A DNA stretch of 64,000 bases from Marivirga atlantica (lineage in GTDB: Bacteria > Bacteroidota > Bacteroidia > Cytophagales > Cyclobacteriaceae): the NCBI RefSeq assembly GCF_016734805.1, contig NZ_JAERQG010000002.1, positions 558,001 through 622,000 on the forward strand, read 5' to 3'. The notes under the pieces are model-generated. The model did no database searches and was not told the DNA's origin. It saw only the letters and a program-made list of their open reading frames with translations. Positions 7,856-19,153 of the stretch are shown here, piece by piece. A program made the position numbers and the translations under genes. Positions within the stretch are counted from its first letter, which is position 1; each line of letters starts with the position of its first letter.

Positions 7856-9661
7856 TTATTTAAGCGCATTTCTGAATGATTCGTTTGCCTGATAGTTTGC
7901 AAACTGTAAATCATTTAATGCTTTTGATTTTAATGAAGCATCAGCCGCAACAGCATCTTTTAAGTGGCTAATAACATCACCTTCTTTACCTAAATTAGCG
8001 CTAGCTACAGCAGCAAGATAATGTGCATTAGCGTGAACACCTTTACCTGAAGTTTTACCAGCAAGTTCTTCTAATGTGTTTACAGCACCTTCGTTATCAC
8101 CTTTAAGTATCTGAGCTAAACCTTTGTTATACATGTTCACTTCAGAATCTTTAGCATTGTTTAATGAAGAAGCTGCTTTACTGTATTCAGCCATCATGAT
8201 TTCTAAAGAACCTTTAACACCCATTAAACCTCTTTCATTATCAGAGCTTAATGACATGCCTTGTGCTTTCTTAGCATTATCATATGCTTTCTCATAGTTA
8301 CCTTGCATTGCATAAGCAGTAGCTAGGTTAGCATATGATTCAGCATTTTCTTTTTTCTTATTTGCAATATCAAATTGAGTAATCGCCTGATTTACTAGCT
8401 CATTCATTTTAGCACCTTCAGCCTGCATAGCTAATTCTAAATGAACTGCGCCATAGTTGTTATGTGCAACTGGGCTATTGTCATTTTTCTTAGTAGCTGC
8501 TTTATAGATAGCTGCTTTTTCTTCTAAAGAAGGAGTTAAGCTAGCTGCATATAATAATTCTTCCATTGATAAAGTATCAGCAGAAGCTTCGCTCTTAGTG
8601 ATTTGCTTAGCTAAAACAGATATCTCAGCATCAGATTTTTTCTGCTTAACTGTTAACACTTCAGTTTTAGCAGCTCTTAAATCTGGATAGATGTTTTTGA
8701 AAACTTTATCGTAAGAAGAAAGCTTGTGTAATTTATCTTCTTTTTCAACAAAAGAACCTGATCCATTAACGATTTCCATATAACGAGTTTTCTCTGCTTC
8801 GTCAATACCATCGTACTCGGCAATTGCCTTTTTGAACATACTCCAATCTTCAACTACTGGCTTTAAGATGAATTTAATTGAATCCGCCATGCCTTTGTAG
8901 TCATAACGTCTCATTTGTCTTCTGTAGTAGTCTTCAATTGCTTTTGCTCTATCTTCAGATAGGTTTTTGTTAATTCTTTCTGGACCTTCAGGAGAGTGAG
9001 TACCTGTAATAGTCACAGTTCTTGTTACATTTTTATCAGCAATGAAAGCATTGAATTTCTGTCCTCTATCACTTCTGATTTCAGACGTTTTAAGAACAGA
9101 TCTTCCCTGATCAAAATAGAAGTTAACATTAGTTGGTAACAACTCTTCCTTATTATTGTAGCCATGGTTCGCATAAGCTGCATAATAAGCAGGTTCAACC
9201 ATTTGTGAAGTAGTTATAATACCTGTTGCGTATTGCTTTCTATCAGTAGAAGCTGTTTTACCATTCTTCTCGATAGTAGCAGTACCCTGCATCAATAACT
9301 CACCATTGGTTGTCATTCCATCTTCGAACTCAAAAGAAAACTCTTGAGAAGATTTAACTGGCTCTGTATCACTATTTGGATAATCAGCTTTTTTGAAATC
9401 AACTGCATCAAGAGCAATTTCTTTATCTCCATAAACGTAATAAGGATTTACTGTATAAGTAATTCCATCTTTTAACATTTTAGCAGGAAGCTGAAAATCA
9501 ACTGTGAATGCAACCTCTCCACCGTGAAGCTCAAGTGGATTAGGAGTAACATCAATCGCTTGCTCCTCAGCAGCTTGCATCATCTTGTTAAGTGCACAAC
9601 CTGTGAATGTTAATGAAGATAACATCAAGGCCGCATAAAATAATTTTCTCATGTGATTCAT
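7856..9661 (-). CDS. Outer-membrane lipoprotein with OmpA-like region and TPR repeats
   Basis: A 601-residue protein. A lipoprotein signal ends in LTFTGC (Cys about residue 22); the start could be the first ATG or MRKLF three codons later (9652). Residues ~30-160 are a beta-rich domain. Residues ~190-250 (VNFYFDQGRSVL ... VTITGTHSPEGPERINKNLSEDRAKAI) look like an OmpA-type peptidoglycan-binding region in divergent form. The C-terminal third (from about residue 370) has TPR-like helices, for example AESYANLATAYAMQGNYEKAYDNAKKA. It probably ties the outer membrane to peptidoglycan or supports envelope assembly; the exact role is unknown. It is a single-gene unit with its own terminator. Confidence 0.75.
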   Translation of the reverse strand: MNHMRKLFYAALMLSSLTFTGCALNKMMQAAEEQAIDVTPNPLELHGGEVAFTVDFQLPAKMLKDGITYTVNPYYVYGDKEIALDAVDFKKADYPNSDTEPVKSSQEFSFEFEDGMTTNGELLMQGTATIEKNGKTASTDRKQYATGIITTSQMVEPAYYAAYANHGYNNKEELLPTNVNFYFDQGRSVLKTSEIRSDRGQKFNAFIADKNVTRTVTITGTHSPEGPERINKNLSEDRAKAIEDYYRRQMRRYDYKGMADSIKFILKPVVEDWSMFKKAIAEYDGIDEAEKTRYMEIVNGSGSFVEKEDKLHKLSSYDKVFKNIYPDLRAAKTEVLTVKQKKSDAEISVLAKQITKSEASADTLSMEELLYAASLTPSLEEKAAIYKAATKKNDNSPVAHNNYGAVHLELAMQAEGAKMNELVNQAITQFDIANKKKENAESYANLATAYAMQGNYEKAYDNAKKAQGMSLSSDNERGLMGVKGSLEIMMAEYSKAASSLNNAKDSEVNMYNKGLAQILKGDNEGAVNTLEELAGKTSGKGVHANAHYLAAVASANLGKEGDVISHLKDAVAADASLKSKALNDLQFANYQANESFRNALK

Positions 9662-9689
9662 TCTTTGATTAATTTTGGAAGTTAATGCG

Positions 9690-9716
9690 AAATTATATTT
9701 ATATTGTTACTAATGC
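9690..9716 (-). promoter_or_regulatory. Possible promoter of the OmpA/TPR lipoprotein gene
   Basis: On the minus strand a TTG is followed about 20 bp later by TAATTTCG, one mismatch from the Bacteroidota box TAnnTTTG. It lies 30-55 bp upstream of the lipoprotein start. Judged by eye only. Confidence 0.3.
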
Positions 9717-9807
9717 AACGCAATGTACGTTATTTGCATAAATAAATTTAATTTCATCGAAATATTCAACCGTATATACGACTAATTGTTTTAAATTAGA
9801 TGCTATT

Positions 9808-10023
9808 ATGAAGAAAGTTCAGCAGTTCATCGAAAATCAAGCCTTTGGAGTTTGCACCAGACTAGGTGAAATATTAGAGATACCTACTTCTCATATAAGG
9901 TTGTTTTTTGTCTATACTTCCTTCTTAACCTTTGGTTCTCCGATACTTATATATTTAGGTCTTGCTTTTATTAGAGATTTCAGGAAGCTTTTGAGAAGGG
10001 GAAGTTCAAAATGGTATTATTAA
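9808..10023 (+). CDS. PspC-domain small membrane protein
   Basis: A 71-residue protein. Residues ~12-58 follow the PspC pattern: FGVCTRLGEILEI (compare GVCAGLAEYFGI), then IRLFFVYTSFL and a hydrophobic hairpin to LGLAFI. PspC family proteins are small inner-membrane factors linked to the phage-shock/envelope-stress response in other bacteria. Here it stands alone; no pspA/B is nearby. The family is recognised from pattern only, and the function here is unknown. Confidence 0.7.
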   Translation: MKKVQQFIENQAFGVCTRLGEILEIPTSHIRLFFVYTSFLTFGSPILIYLGLAFIRDFRKLLRRGSSKWYY

Positions 10024-10062
10024 ATTTCCTAGTTCATCTATTGAATTAGTTACCATCAACTA

Positions 10063-11214
10063 TTGACTTTTACCTCTAGGAAAACATACACTAAAAATAG
10101 ATTAGCAATAAGTGCGATTTTTTTTAGCTATGGACTAACTTTTGCAAGTTGGGCTGCAAGAATACCATCTATACAATCAAAATTCGATTTAAGTGAGGCA
10201 GGGTTAGGTTCTCTGTTAATCGCTTTGCCTGTAGGTTCTTTCATTTCCTTGCCTATTGCTGGCTATCTGGTGGCAAAATACGGAAGTAAGAAAATCACCC
10301 AAATTAACGTTTTAGCTTATTCTCTTAGCTTATTTTTAATTGCTTTTATTCCTTCAGTTTATGCAGTAGGAGCTATGCTATTTTTATTTGGCTTCACAGG
10401 TAATTCCATTAATGTAGCTATAAATACTCAGGCAGTTGATCTTGGGAAGTTGATGAAAAAGCCTATTATGGCCAGTTTTCATGGCATGTGGAGTTTAGCA
10501 GGATTTGGTGGAGCTGCTTTAGGTGCTGTAATGATTGCTTATAACTTAAACCTTGAATTACATTACGGTTTGGTTCTCGCTATTAATCTAATTGTTTCGT
10601 TATGGGCATTTTCATCATTGCTTCATATTAAACCTACGGAAGAAGAAAAGAATGCACCTACTTTTGTATGGCCGGATAAATCACTTTTATTACTTGGAAT
10701 TATTGCCCTTTGCTCTATGCTAATTGAAGGGACTATGTTTGATTGGAGTGGTGTATACTTTAAGAAGGTGGTTCATGCTCCTACTCAATGGGTAGGTTTG
10801 GGCTATGTCGCTTTTATGATAAGTATGGCAGGTGTCAGGTTTGTTGCGGACAAGGTAACAGCTGTGTATGGTTCAAAAAGAATTATTATGCTAAGTGGTA
10901 TCTGTTCATTAGTAGGGCTCCTTTTGGTAATATTATTGCCTCACTTTTATATAACGATAATAGGCTTTTTTATAATTGGTATTGGTGTTTCAGCCGTTAT
11001 ACCATTGGTTTTTGATATGGCAGGAAATACCCAAAGAATGCTTCCTAGTATTGCTTTGGCCTCGGTTTCAACTATGGGCTTTTTTGGCTTTTTAGTTGGC
11101 CCACCAATTATTGGTTTTCTTGCCGAAGCTTTAGGTCTTCAAATATCTTTCAGTTTTATAGCATTTATGGCACTGTTGGTCATAATACTAGCCAGTAGGT
11201 TGAAAAGGCCTTAA
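10063..11214 (+). CDS. Major facilitator superfamily transporter
   Basis: A 383-residue, very hydrophobic protein with about 12 predicted membrane helices and MFS features, such as the loop 2-3 motif YLVAKYGSKK and the internal repeat. The family resembles the sugar/FucP- or YbjJ-like MFS branch (start FFSYGLTFASWAARIPSIQ), which I recognise only loosely. No ATG is suitable: the frame is open from 10045 and the best start is TTG at 10063. It ends 4 bp inside the convergent alkB-like gene. Substrate unknown. Confidence 0.8.
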   Translation: MTFTSRKTYTKNRLAISAIFFSYGLTFASWAARIPSIQSKFDLSEAGLGSLLIALPVGSFISLPIAGYLVAKYGSKKITQINVLAYSLSLFLIAFIPSVYAVGAMLFLFGFTGNSINVAINTQAVDLGKLMKKPIMASFHGMWSLAGFGGAALGAVMIAYNLNLELHYGLVLAINLIVSLWAFSSLLHIKPTEEEKNAPTFVWPDKSLLLLGIIALCSMLIEGTMFDWSGVYFKKVVHAPTQWVGLGYVAFMISMAGVRFVADKVTAVYGSKRIIMLSGICSLVGLLLVILLPHFYITIIGFFIIGIGVSAVIPLVFDMAGNTQRMLPSIALASVSTMGFFGFLVGPPIIGFLAEALGLQISFSFIAFMALLVIILASRLKRP

Positions 11215-12299
11215 GCCACCATTTCGGATTTTATATTATTCCATTTTTGTAAGCGAGGATTCATCACTTTGAACCATAATGGCGGGAAGTGAGCCAATAC
11301 TACCATTGCAGGGTATCCGGCAGGTAGTTGCGGAGCTTCGTCATAATGATCTAACACCTGATATCTTTTAATAGCATTAAAATGATGATCTGAATGACGT
11401 TGCAATTGAAACAGGAAAAAATTACTGGCCATTTGGCTAGCATTCCATGAGTGATGTGGTGCCACACGCTCATAACGCTTTTCGTCTATTTTTCTTCTTA
11501 CCAATCCATAATGCTCAATGTAATTTACAGCTTCTAATAAAGAGAAAGCTAAAAAGCTTTGTGCAAAAAAGAATACCAGTGGTTGCCAAACGAAGTATCC
11601 TAATATCAAACTAATGCCTAAAGTTAGAACAGCTGCAAAAAGAAAAGGCAGAAGGGTAAACCAGATCATATTGTTTTGAAATGAGAATTTACTAAATCCT
11701 TTTCTTTCTAATCGCTTATTTTCGATTTCCCAGGCACTTAAATATCCTTTTGTTAGCGACCTAAACCAAAATGCATAAAAGCTTTCATTTTCTCGTGAAG
11801 TAGCAGGATCTTCAGGTGTTGATACCCTTACGTGGTGACCTTTATTATGCTCAATATAAAAATGCATATATCCCACTGTCATCAATAAAACTTTACTGTA
11901 AAACTTTTCTATTGCTTCTTTCTTATGGCCTAACTCATGAGCAACTGTAATACCTATGCCACCAGTTGAGAGTGAAACTGCTATTATAAAAGTAATCCAT
12001 TCAAAAATGGTTAACTCATTAGTACTAACCACCCAGGCACCCCATATCACAAAAGCAAGCTGAAAATATGTCCAGCAATAGGTGACAAAACGATAATAGA
12101 AATCATTAGCTACCTTACTGACTGCATTCTTTTCAACATTGTTAGTATCTCTACCAATGGCAAGATCAACCAAAGGAATGAGGAAGTAAACAAATATAAG
12201 AGGTAGTAAATTGAAAATTCCACCCAAATTAAAACCAATAATGGTAAGTGCAGGAATGATAAAAGCACTAAAGAAAGCAATTTTGCGTAGCCAGCTCAT
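11211..12299 (-). CDS. alkB: Alkane 1-monooxygenase / fatty-acid desaturase-like membrane hydroxylase
   Basis: A 362-residue membrane di-iron enzyme. The AlkB histidine boxes are present: HELGHK, HNKGHH with the following VSTPEDPATSRE, the NYIEHYGL motif, and LQRHSDHH followed by RYQ. Several membrane helices lie between. AlkB enzymes hydroxylate the terminal methyl of alkanes using rubredoxin; no rubredoxin gene is nearby. Some Bacteroidota members of this family are poorly characterised, so a lipid or other hydrocarbon substrate is possible. Convergent with the MFS gene, overlapping by 4 bp. Confidence 0.85.
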   Translation of the reverse strand: MSWLRKIAFFSAFIIPALTIIGFNLGGIFNLLPLIFVYFLIPLVDLAIGRDTNNVEKNAVSKVANDFYYRFVTYCWTYFQLAFVIWGAWVVSTNELTIFEWITFIIAVSLSTGGIGITVAHELGHKKEAIEKFYSKVLLMTVGYMHFYIEHNKGHHVRVSTPEDPATSRENESFYAFWFRSLTKGYLSAWEIENKRLERKGFSKFSFQNNMIWFTLLPFLFAAVLTLGISLILGYFVWQPLVFFFAQSFLAFSLLEAVNYIEHYGLVRRKIDEKRYERVAPHHSWNASQMASNFFLFQLQRHSDHHFNAIKRYQVLDHYDEAPQLPAGYPAMVVLAHFPPLWFKVMNPRLQKWNNIKSEMVA

Positions 12300-12384
12300 A
12301 ATGTGAATTTTAGCAATGAAATATAAGGTGTATTATTTCAATAATCAATAGCTCAGAAGTTTAGTTCCACACTAACATTGAGCT

Positions 12385-14904
12385 TTAAGCAGGGTCAACA
12401 TCGAAATAGATTCGCACCTTATTAAACTGTTTGTCTTCTTTAAGCTTATTTGTTACTTCACTAATTTTTTGCTTTGCCTGATCTAAAGGATGTCCTTTTT
12501 CAAGTTTGATCCAGATTTCTTGATGGAAAATATTCTTTATTTTAGCGATAACTGGTTCATGAGGAGCCAAAACTCTTTTTGTTCCGAATATTTGAGTGAG
12601 GCCATTGTACATCAGCTGAGCACTTTTTTGTGTTTGTACAGCTTCCTTGCTCTTTAGTATCACTTTTATTAGCCTGTAAAATGGAGGATAAGCGAATTGA
12701 TAACGCTCTTCTAATTGCTTTTCGTAAAAGCCTTTTATATCGTAGTTTTTTAAATAATAGAATAGAGGATTATCGTGCTGATAGGTCTGTACAAATACCT
12801 GCCCCTGTTCCTTGTCTCTTCCTGCGCGACCGCTTACCTGAAGCATCATTTGAAAGGCTCTTTCATGTGCTCTAAAGTCAGGGTAAAACATCATTCTATC
12901 AGCATCCACTATGGCAACTAAGCTTACGTTTTTGAAATCGAGACCTTTGCTCACCATCTGAGTACCAACCAATAATTGCGTTTCATTATTTTCGAATGCT
13001 TCAATGATTTGCTGATAGCTATACTTTTTCCGTGTAGTATCTTTGTCCATTCTCTGGATTTTCACTTCCGGGAACATCAGGTGTAAGTCATCCTCAATTT
13101 TTTCCGTGCCAAAGCCCTTCATCTGCAGATTGGAAGATTCGCAATTCAGACAAACGGCAGGACTCTTCTGTCTGAATCCGCAATAATGACATTTTAACTG
13201 ATGCTGATGCATGTGGTATGTAAGACTAACGGAACAGTTTTCACATTCAGCAATCCATCCGCAAGTTTCACATTGGATGTAAGGTGCGTAGCCACGTCTG
13301 TTTTGAAAAATAATGGCTTGCTTTTTCTTTTCAACTTCAACTTTTAGCTGCTCGATCAGCGAATGACTATAATCACCATTAGTTTGCTTTTTAGCCTTCT
13401 CCTTTTTCATATTAATGATTTCAATATGAGGTAGCTTTACTTCTTTATAACGCTGAGTTAGCTCGTAATAGCCATACTTATTATTTTTAGCATTAAAGTA
13501 ACTCTCTAAAGATGGTGTGGCTGAACCCAACAATACCTTGGCCTGATGTATTTTGCCTAAAACAATGGCCGCATCTCTGGCATGGTAACGGGGGGCAGGA
13601 TCAAACTGCTTGTAACTTTGCTCATGTTCTTCATCTACCACTATGAAAGAAAGGTTGTTAAAAGGTAGAAAGATAGAAGAGCGGACTCCTATAATAAAGT
13701 TTATTGAACCTTCGGCAACGCCTCTATAAATTTCAACTCTTTCAGCATCGGAGAATTTTGAATGATAAACACCTACTTGCTTCCCAAATATTTTCCTCAC
13801 ACGCTGTATCATCTGCGTAGTAATGGCTATTTCAGGAAGTAGGAATAAGGCCTGAGAACCGCTGTCGATCACTTCCTTAATAAATGAGAGGTAAATTTCC
13901 GTTTTACCGCTTCCTGTAACGCCTTGTAATAGGTTTACATCATGTTTCGCAAACTGTTCTTCCAAAGAGCTTTTTGCTTCTTCCTGGAAATCTGTGAGGT
14001 TGATATCTGCCGTATATTGATGATTACTATCAATATCTAAGCGAGATATTTCCTTGTCGAATACCTCAAGAATATCATTTTTGATAAGCGTATTTACCGA
14101 AGAATCTGATAATCCACTATTAGCGAACTGAGCTTTAGCGAAACCATTTTCGTTTAGTTCAGCATCCTGAAAGACCGGGACTTGTTGAAGGTATTTCAAT
14201 AGGATGTCCAGTTGCCTAGGCTTTTTTTCGAGCAACTCCATCAGTTGCTCTAGTTTATCTTTTTGTAGGTAGCTTTTATTGAGTTTTACATACTTCTCAG
14301 TTTTAGGTTTATACTTCTCCTTGACCTGTTCAATCAGAAGAATCACCTGTTTTCTTAAAAGCTCCTTTATAAGTAAACTGATTTCCTTTGTACTCGCTAA
14401 TTCAGCGATTTGCTGGTAGGAGAGAAGCCCTTCTTTCTTTAAAAGATTGATAACAATATCTTCCAGGTTACTGAATATGTATGGAGAATCATCTCTATTA
14501 AATTGTGGATGAAGCTGTAATTTGGATTCACTGCTCAACTTTAAACCGGAAGGAATGCCCACGTTGAAGGTTTCGCCCTCTGTAGCCATGTAGTATGAAG
14601 CAATCCATTCGAAAAGTTTGAATTGCTGCGGCATGATCATTGGGTAATCATCCAGAACCTCAAAAAGGTAGCGTGCTTCATAATCTGCAGGTGCCTGATT
14701 GGTGATTTCTTTTATAACTCCCGTGATAATCTTTTTCTTCCCGAAAGGAACTATTACCCTTACTCCATGCTGAACTTTTTCAGCTTGTTTATCCGGTACC
14801 CGATAAGTAAAAGTTTTGGGCAGCGGTAGTGGCAGCAAAACCTGAACAAACAAGGTTTCTTTAAGAGGTTCAGGGGTGTTAGACTGTAGGCTTAGCTGAC
14901 TCAA
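12385..14904 (-). CDS. priA: Primosomal replication restart helicase PriA
   Basis: An 839-residue PriA, close to the usual size for Bacteroidota. It has an N-terminal DNA-binding domain ([16 protein letters not shown]), Walker A in [15 protein letters not shown], the DEEH box in [14 protein letters not shown], the zinc-binding cysteines in [13 protein letters not shown] and CHYCGF...CLNC, and helicase motifs [11 protein letters not shown] and QVSGRAGR. It reloads the replicative helicase at stalled forks. Its start overlaps the end of the upstream DUF255 gene by 4 bp. Confidence 0.96.
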   Translation of the reverse strand: MSQLSLQSNTPEPLKETLFVQVLLPLPLPKTFTYRVPDKQAEKVQHGVRVIVPFGKKKIITGVIKEITNQAPADYEARYLFEVLDDYPMIMPQQFKLFEWIASYYMATEGETFNVGIPSGLKLSSESKLQLHPQFNRDDSPYIFSNLEDIVINLLKKEGLLSYQQIAELASTKEISLLIKELLRKQVILLIEQVKEKYKPKTEKYVKLNKSYLQKDKLEQLMELLEKKPRQLDILLKYLQQVPVFQDAELNENGFAKAQFANSGLSDSSVNTLIKNDILEVFDKEISRLDIDSNHQYTADINLTDFQEEAKSSLEEQFAKHDVNLLQGVTGSGKTEIYLSFIKEVIDSGSQALFLLPEIAITTQMIQRVRKIFGKQVGVYHSKFSDAERVEIYRGVAEGSINFIIGVRSSIFLPFNNLSFIVVDEEHEQSYKQFDPAPRYHARDAAIVLGKIHQAKVLLGSATPSLESYFNAKNNKYGYYELTQRYKEVKLPHIEIINMKKEKAKKQTNGDYSHSLIEQLKVEVEKKKQAIIFQNRRGYAPYIQCETCGWIAECENCSVSLTYHMHQHQLKCHYCGFRQKSPAVCLNCESSNLQMKGFGTEKIEDDLHLMFPEVKIQRMDKDTTRKKYSYQQIIEAFENNETQLLVGTQMVSKGLDFKNVSLVAIVDADRMMFYPDFRAHERAFQMMLQVSGRAGRDKEQGQVFVQTYQHDNPLFYYLKNYDIKGFYEKQLEERYQFAYPPFYRLIKVILKSKEAVQTQKSAQLMYNGLTQIFGTKRVLAPHEPVIAKIKNIFHQEIWIKLEKGHPLDQAKQKISEVTNKLKEDKQFNKVRIYFDVDPA

Positions 14905-16925
14905 AGATTAATTTGTGCTAGTGTATCATCAATAGTAAAAACAGGTTGTTGGCATGCGTGCTTTTGACAAACATATACAGTGGTTTTATCTGAAATTTCC
15001 GGTTTATGATTGAAAATTTCAAGTTTAGAGTGCTCAGGATTAACTAAAAATAAGGTGTTAGCGACTGCTTTCTGCCATAAGTCTTTTTGCATTTGATGAG
15101 CTTTTTTTCCTGTCAATACAACTTCATAGCTATTATATGCCTTTAAAGAATACACTTGCAACCATTTTGATAAATATTTTGGTTCATTAGGAAGTATATC
15201 TTTGAGCTGATGCACCATTTTATCTGATAAGGCTAGCCAGTCAGATTTTTGAATTAATATGCCCAGCCAATGCAAGTTTTCGGCCATTACTGCATTGGAA
15301 GAAGGAATTACATTGTCAAATAATTCTTTCTTTCTTGCTATCAGTGAGTCTCCTTGCTTATCAGTATAGTAAAACAGGCTTTCACTATCGTCATAGAAGT
15401 TTTCTATTACGTAACTGCATAAGGCTTCTGCTTTGGTTAATGCTTCTTCATCTGACGAAATTTCAAAGTGTTTGATAAGAGCCTGGATTATCAAGGCATA
15501 ATCTTCCAGGTAAGCGGTGATGCCTGATTTACCGTTTTTATGATTCCTGAAAAGCTGATTGTTTTTCATGAATTTATTAGTAACAAACTCAAAGGAGGCC
15601 TTTGCCTGATCTAAATAATCCTTTGTAGGGTTCATTTTGTAGGCATCACACAAAGCATTTAACTGCAGCGCATTCCATCCGCAGAGCATTTTATCATCAA
15701 GAGCTGGTTTAATCCTCTTTTCGCGAGTTTTTAGTAAGGTTTCCTTAGCGTTTTTCAGAAGCTCTTGGAAGTCAGAAACATCTATTTTTTGTAGCCTGGC
15801 GAAATCATCGGTTGCTACCTGTCTAACAAGTATATTTCTACCATCTTCCCAGTTTCCATCCTCTTTTACAGAATAAAAGTTTGAGATTATTTCAGAGTTT
15901 TTCTTTAAAGCGTCTTTAACCTCGTTATGAGGCCATGTATAATATTTCCCTTCAACTCCTTCTGAATCGGCATCCAGAGCTGAATAGAAACCATGATCCT
16001 GGCTTTTTAGCTCTCTATTCACAAAATTAATTGACTCTTCAACTACTTCTTTGAAGCGTATATTCCCTGTGGCTAATGTAGCTTTTGCATAAAGACTGAT
16101 CAATTGACCATTGTCATAAAGCATTTTCTCAAAATGAGGAGCAAACCACTCTGCATCAACTGAATACCTGGCGAATCCACCACCAATTTGGTCGTAAATA
16201 CCTCCATTAGCCATTTCAGTTAATGTAAGTTCTAAAACTTCTAAGGCTTTTTCACTTTTGGTGATGTTATAATAGGAGAGCAGAAATTCCCAAATGACAG
16301 GCATAGGGAATTTGGGTGCGCCTAAAGTGCCTCCGTTGTCCCAATCAATAAATTTAAGTAGTTTCTGATAAGCCTGCTCAATTACATTTTTGTCAAATGA
16401 AAAATCATTGGACAGGTTAAAATTCAACCGGTCCGATTCCTTAGTATTTAATGCATTGGCAAAGTTTTTAGCACTTTCGGCAAGTTTATCTTTACTGGTT
16501 TGGTAGGCAACAGCTACCTTGTCCAGCAACTCCATCCAATTATTTTTAGGGAAGTATGTACCTCCATAAAAGGGAGTTTGATCTGGCATTAGGAAAACAT
16601 TCAAAGGCCATCCACCATTTAACCCCATGGCTTGAATGGCATCCATGTATACCTGGTCGACATCTGGTCTTTCTTCACGGTCAACCTTGATGCAGACATA
16701 ATTCTCATTCATGATTTGAGCTACTTGCTCATCCTCAAAAGATTCATGTTCCATTACATGACACCAGTGGCAGGCTGCATAACCAATGCTCAGTATGATG
16801 GGTTTGTCTTCTCTTTTAGCTTCGTTTAATGCCTCTTGATTCCAGGCTTGCCAGTGCACCGGGTTGTTGGCATGTTGTAATAGGTAAGGACTGCTTTCTG
16901 CGTTAAGCTTATTGCTGCTTGGCAT
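14901..16925 (-). CDS. Thioredoxin-fold DUF255 protein (YyaL/SSP411 family)
   Basis: A 674-residue protein. The N-terminal ~170 residues form a thioredoxin-like DUF255 domain with the redox motif CHWC and the strings [15 protein letters not shown] and [12 protein letters not shown]. The remainder is an alpha/alpha-barrel-like region with [20 protein letters not shown] and LDADSEG. The family (YyaL in Bacillus, SSP411 in animals) is widespread, but its biochemical role is not settled. The gene overlaps GSCFA upstream by 17 bp and priA downstream by 4 bp, giving a tight three-gene operon; no functional link is obvious. Confidence 0.92.
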   Translation of the reverse strand: MPSSNKLNAESSPYLLQHANNPVHWQAWNQEALNEAKREDKPIILSIGYAACHWCHVMEHESFEDEQVAQIMNENYVCIKVDREERPDVDQVYMDAIQAMGLNGGWPLNVFLMPDQTPFYGGTYFPKNNWMELLDKVAVAYQTSKDKLAESAKNFANALNTKESDRLNFNLSNDFSFDKNVIEQAYQKLLKFIDWDNGGTLGAPKFPMPVIWEFLLSYYNITKSEKALEVLELTLTEMANGGIYDQIGGGFARYSVDAEWFAPHFEKMLYDNGQLISLYAKATLATGNIRFKEVVEESINFVNRELKSQDHGFYSALDADSEGVEGKYYTWPHNEVKDALKKNSEIISNFYSVKEDGNWEDGRNILVRQVATDDFARLQKIDVSDFQELLKNAKETLLKTREKRIKPALDDKMLCGWNALQLNALCDAYKMNPTKDYLDQAKASFEFVTNKFMKNNQLFRNHKNGKSGITAYLEDYALIIQALIKHFEISSDEEALTKAEALCSYVIENFYDDSESLFYYTDKQGDSLIARKKELFDNVIPSSNAVMAENLHWLGILIQKSDWLALSDKMVHQLKDILPNEPKYLSKWLQVYSLKAYNSYEVVLTGKKAHQMQKDLWQKAVANTLFLVNPEHSKLEIFNHKPEISDKTTVYVCQKHACQQPVFTIDDTLAQINL

Positions 16926-17898
16926 GTTCTAATTCTTCTTCTACATGAGCTTTTTCATCCTCAACATTTCCTATAACAGAGAATTTGTTGAGTTTTTTAA
17001 GCAATGATTCTAAAAATTGGATGTGTTCTTGTGAGCCTGGGTTCATCACTCTATGGTCGAGGTCATTTTTGATAGACTGCCATTTGTCACAATAGGTGAA
17101 AAGTGGTTCAGAAAAATAAGTTTCTCTAAATTTCTGCCAGATGTAATTCTGCGCCATGTTGTTAGGGTGGATCATATCTTCCGCATAGAATCTATAATCG
17201 CGTAAATCATCCATCATAAGTTCATAAGCTGGGAAGTAATGAACGTTATCCATTCGCCCTATAATCTTTTCAACCGACACTCTTAAGATAGATTTGCTTA
17301 ACATATTTTCCGGAATGCCATCTTTGACATGCCTTACCGGACTTACAGTCATAATGATCTTGAGGTCAGGATTAAATTCACGCACTAAGCCCAAAGTTTC
17401 CTCTGTCTTATTACAGATGTCCTCAATAGATAATATTTCTTTTGTGAAATTTTGACTTGGTAGTTTGTGACAGTTGGCCACAATCTCACCAGTTTTTTCA
17501 TATCGGTATACCCATGCAGTGCCAAAGGTTAGGATCAGCACTTTTGCTTCTTTAAGATATTGCTTAAAGCTTTCAGCTGCATCATTGAGTCCTTCACGCA
17601 GTTTGGTTAGCTCCTTTTTACCAAATTGTGAATGTGCATCTAAATGGTTGAAAATGTCATGATTTTCAACAATATGATCGGCATTAAAAGACTCGTTCCT
17701 CAAACTGTGTTGGATGAGCTTCATCTGAGAAAGTGGATTGTAAATAACCCCAAATGGATTACCTAATACATCCATCTTCATTTCTTTAAAGCGGTTGCCG
17801 ATGTGATCAGCGAAACATGAACCTATAGATGTAATTTTAAAGTGAGGGTGAATTTTATCAGCCGATGGCTTAATATTTAATGTGGTTTTTAATTCCAT
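16909..17898 (-). CDS. GSCFA-domain protein
   Basis: A 329-residue protein of the GSCFA family, named after the motif that is visible in [16 protein letters not shown] near residue 25. Further family strings are [35 protein letters not shown] and AEDMIHPN. The fold is probably SGNH/GDSL-hydrolase-like: the GSC Ser/Cys region and the final D-x-x-H in EDMIHPN could form the active site, but this is inference. First gene of the operon with DUF255 and priA. The target is unknown. Confidence 0.9.
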   Translation of the reverse strand: MELKTTLNIKPSADKIHPHFKITSIGSCFADHIGNRFKEMKMDVLGNPFGVIYNPLSQMKLIQHSLRNESFNADHIVENHDIFNHLDAHSQFGKKELTKLREGLNDAAESFKQYLKEAKVLILTFGTAWVYRYEKTGEIVANCHKLPSQNFTKEILSIEDICNKTEETLGLVREFNPDLKIIMTVSPVRHVKDGIPENMLSKSILRVSVEKIIGRMDNVHYFPAYELMMDDLRDYRFYAEDMIHPNNMAQNYIWQKFRETYFSEPLFTYCDKWQSIKNDLDHRVMNPGSQEHIQFLESLLKKLNKFSVIGNVEDEKAHVEEELEHAKQQ

Positions 17899-18039
17899 GT
17901 TATTTTAAATGGCGTTTGGGCCACTTATGTTATGTGAATTTAATTATCGTTTTAATTTTGGGTGGATTGTAAACAAGCTACCTCCTAAATTAATTCAATT
18001 TTATGTTATGCTTAATAACGAAAGTTATGAGACTAAAGA

Positions 18040-19011
18040 TTAAACACTTAATATTTTTACCATTCTAATTAAATTCTGGTTGAGCTCTTTTGTTTTACTG
18101 ATACAGTCTTCAAAAGATGTATAAACAATTTCATTGTTCACAATACCTACCATTACGTTTTTCTGGCCTTCTAATAATCCTTCTAAAGCCGCTAATCCGA
18201 GCTGGCTCGCAAGAATTCTGTCTTGTGCGCTAGGGGTTCCACCGCGCTGAATATGACCTAAGATGGACACTTTAATATCCTTCATATGTACTTGCTTCTT
18301 CACTTTTTCGGCAATTTCCATTGCATTACCTTCTTCATCACCTTCGGCAACTACTACAATCGATGATGTTTTTTTTCTATTCCAGCCTTCTTGCAAAGTG
18401 CTAATGACTTCATTAATAGATGTTTCCGTTTCTGGTACCATCACCAATTCAGCACCCCCGCCAATGCCAGAGCGGATAGCAATATAGCCGCTATCACGCC
18501 CCATTACCTCTATGAAGAACAATCGGTTATGTGAATCGGCTGTATCTCTGATTTTATCTATAGCTTCCAGAGCTGTATTTACTGCGGTATCAAAGCCAAT
18601 TGTGTAGTCAGTTCCATAGAGGTCGTTATCAATAGTACCGGGAGCACCAACTGTAGGAATTCCATATTCCTCAAAGAAAATTTTTGCCCCAGTAAAAGTG
18701 CCATCACCACCTATGGCAATAATACCTTCAATGCCTTCTTTGCTCAACTGCTCATAGGCTTTCTTTCTGCCTTCAGGAGTCTTAAACTCCATACTTCTGG
18801 CAGATTTAAGTATGGTACCACCTTTTTGTATAATGTTGCTTACAGAACGTGATTCCAGCTTTTCAAAATCTCCTTCAATCATTCCATCATACCCGCGGTA
18901 AATGCCATATATTTCTACATTGTGATAAATGGCGCCTCTAACAGCAGCTCTTATACAGGCGTTCATTCCCGGGGCATCACCTCCTGAGGTGAAAATTGCG
19001 ACTTTTTTCAT
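18040..19011 (-). CDS. pfkA: ATP-dependent 6-phosphofructokinase
   Basis: A 323-residue bacterial-type PFK: the nucleotide loop SGGDAPGMNACIRAA at the N-terminus, IAIGGDGTFTGA, the catalytic region GTIDNDLYGTDYTIGFDTA (D in TIDND), the MGRDSGYIA motif and the effector/substrate region LGHIQRGGTPSAQDR. It phosphorylates fructose 6-phosphate to the 1,6-bisphosphate. Length matches the ~320-residue norm. It stands alone between divergent genes and is metabolically upstream of the class II aldolase in the starch locus. Confidence 0.96.
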   Translation of the reverse strand: MKKVAIFTSGGDAPGMNACIRAAVRGAIYHNVEIYGIYRGYDGMIEGDFEKLESRSVSNIIQKGGTILKSARSMEFKTPEGRKKAYEQLSKEGIEGIIAIGGDGTFTGAKIFFEEYGIPTVGAPGTIDNDLYGTDYTIGFDTAVNTALEAIDKIRDTADSHNRLFFIEVMGRDSGYIAIRSGIGGGAELVMVPETETSINEVISTLQEGWNRKKTSSIVVVAEGDEEGNAMEIAEKVKKQVHMKDIKVSILGHIQRGGTPSAQDRILASQLGLAALEGLLEGQKNVMVGIVNNEIVYTSFEDCISKTKELNQNLIRMVKILSV

Positions 19012-19153
19012 AAAGTGTAGTCTGAGTGTTTCTAAATGCTAAAAACAATTTGAAATATTATTTTAAAATTGAGAAAGGATTCTCCTTTATACAAGTATTA
19101 TATCACATATCTTTAAAGCATAATTGAAAGTTAGCCAAGTCGAGAAATATAGT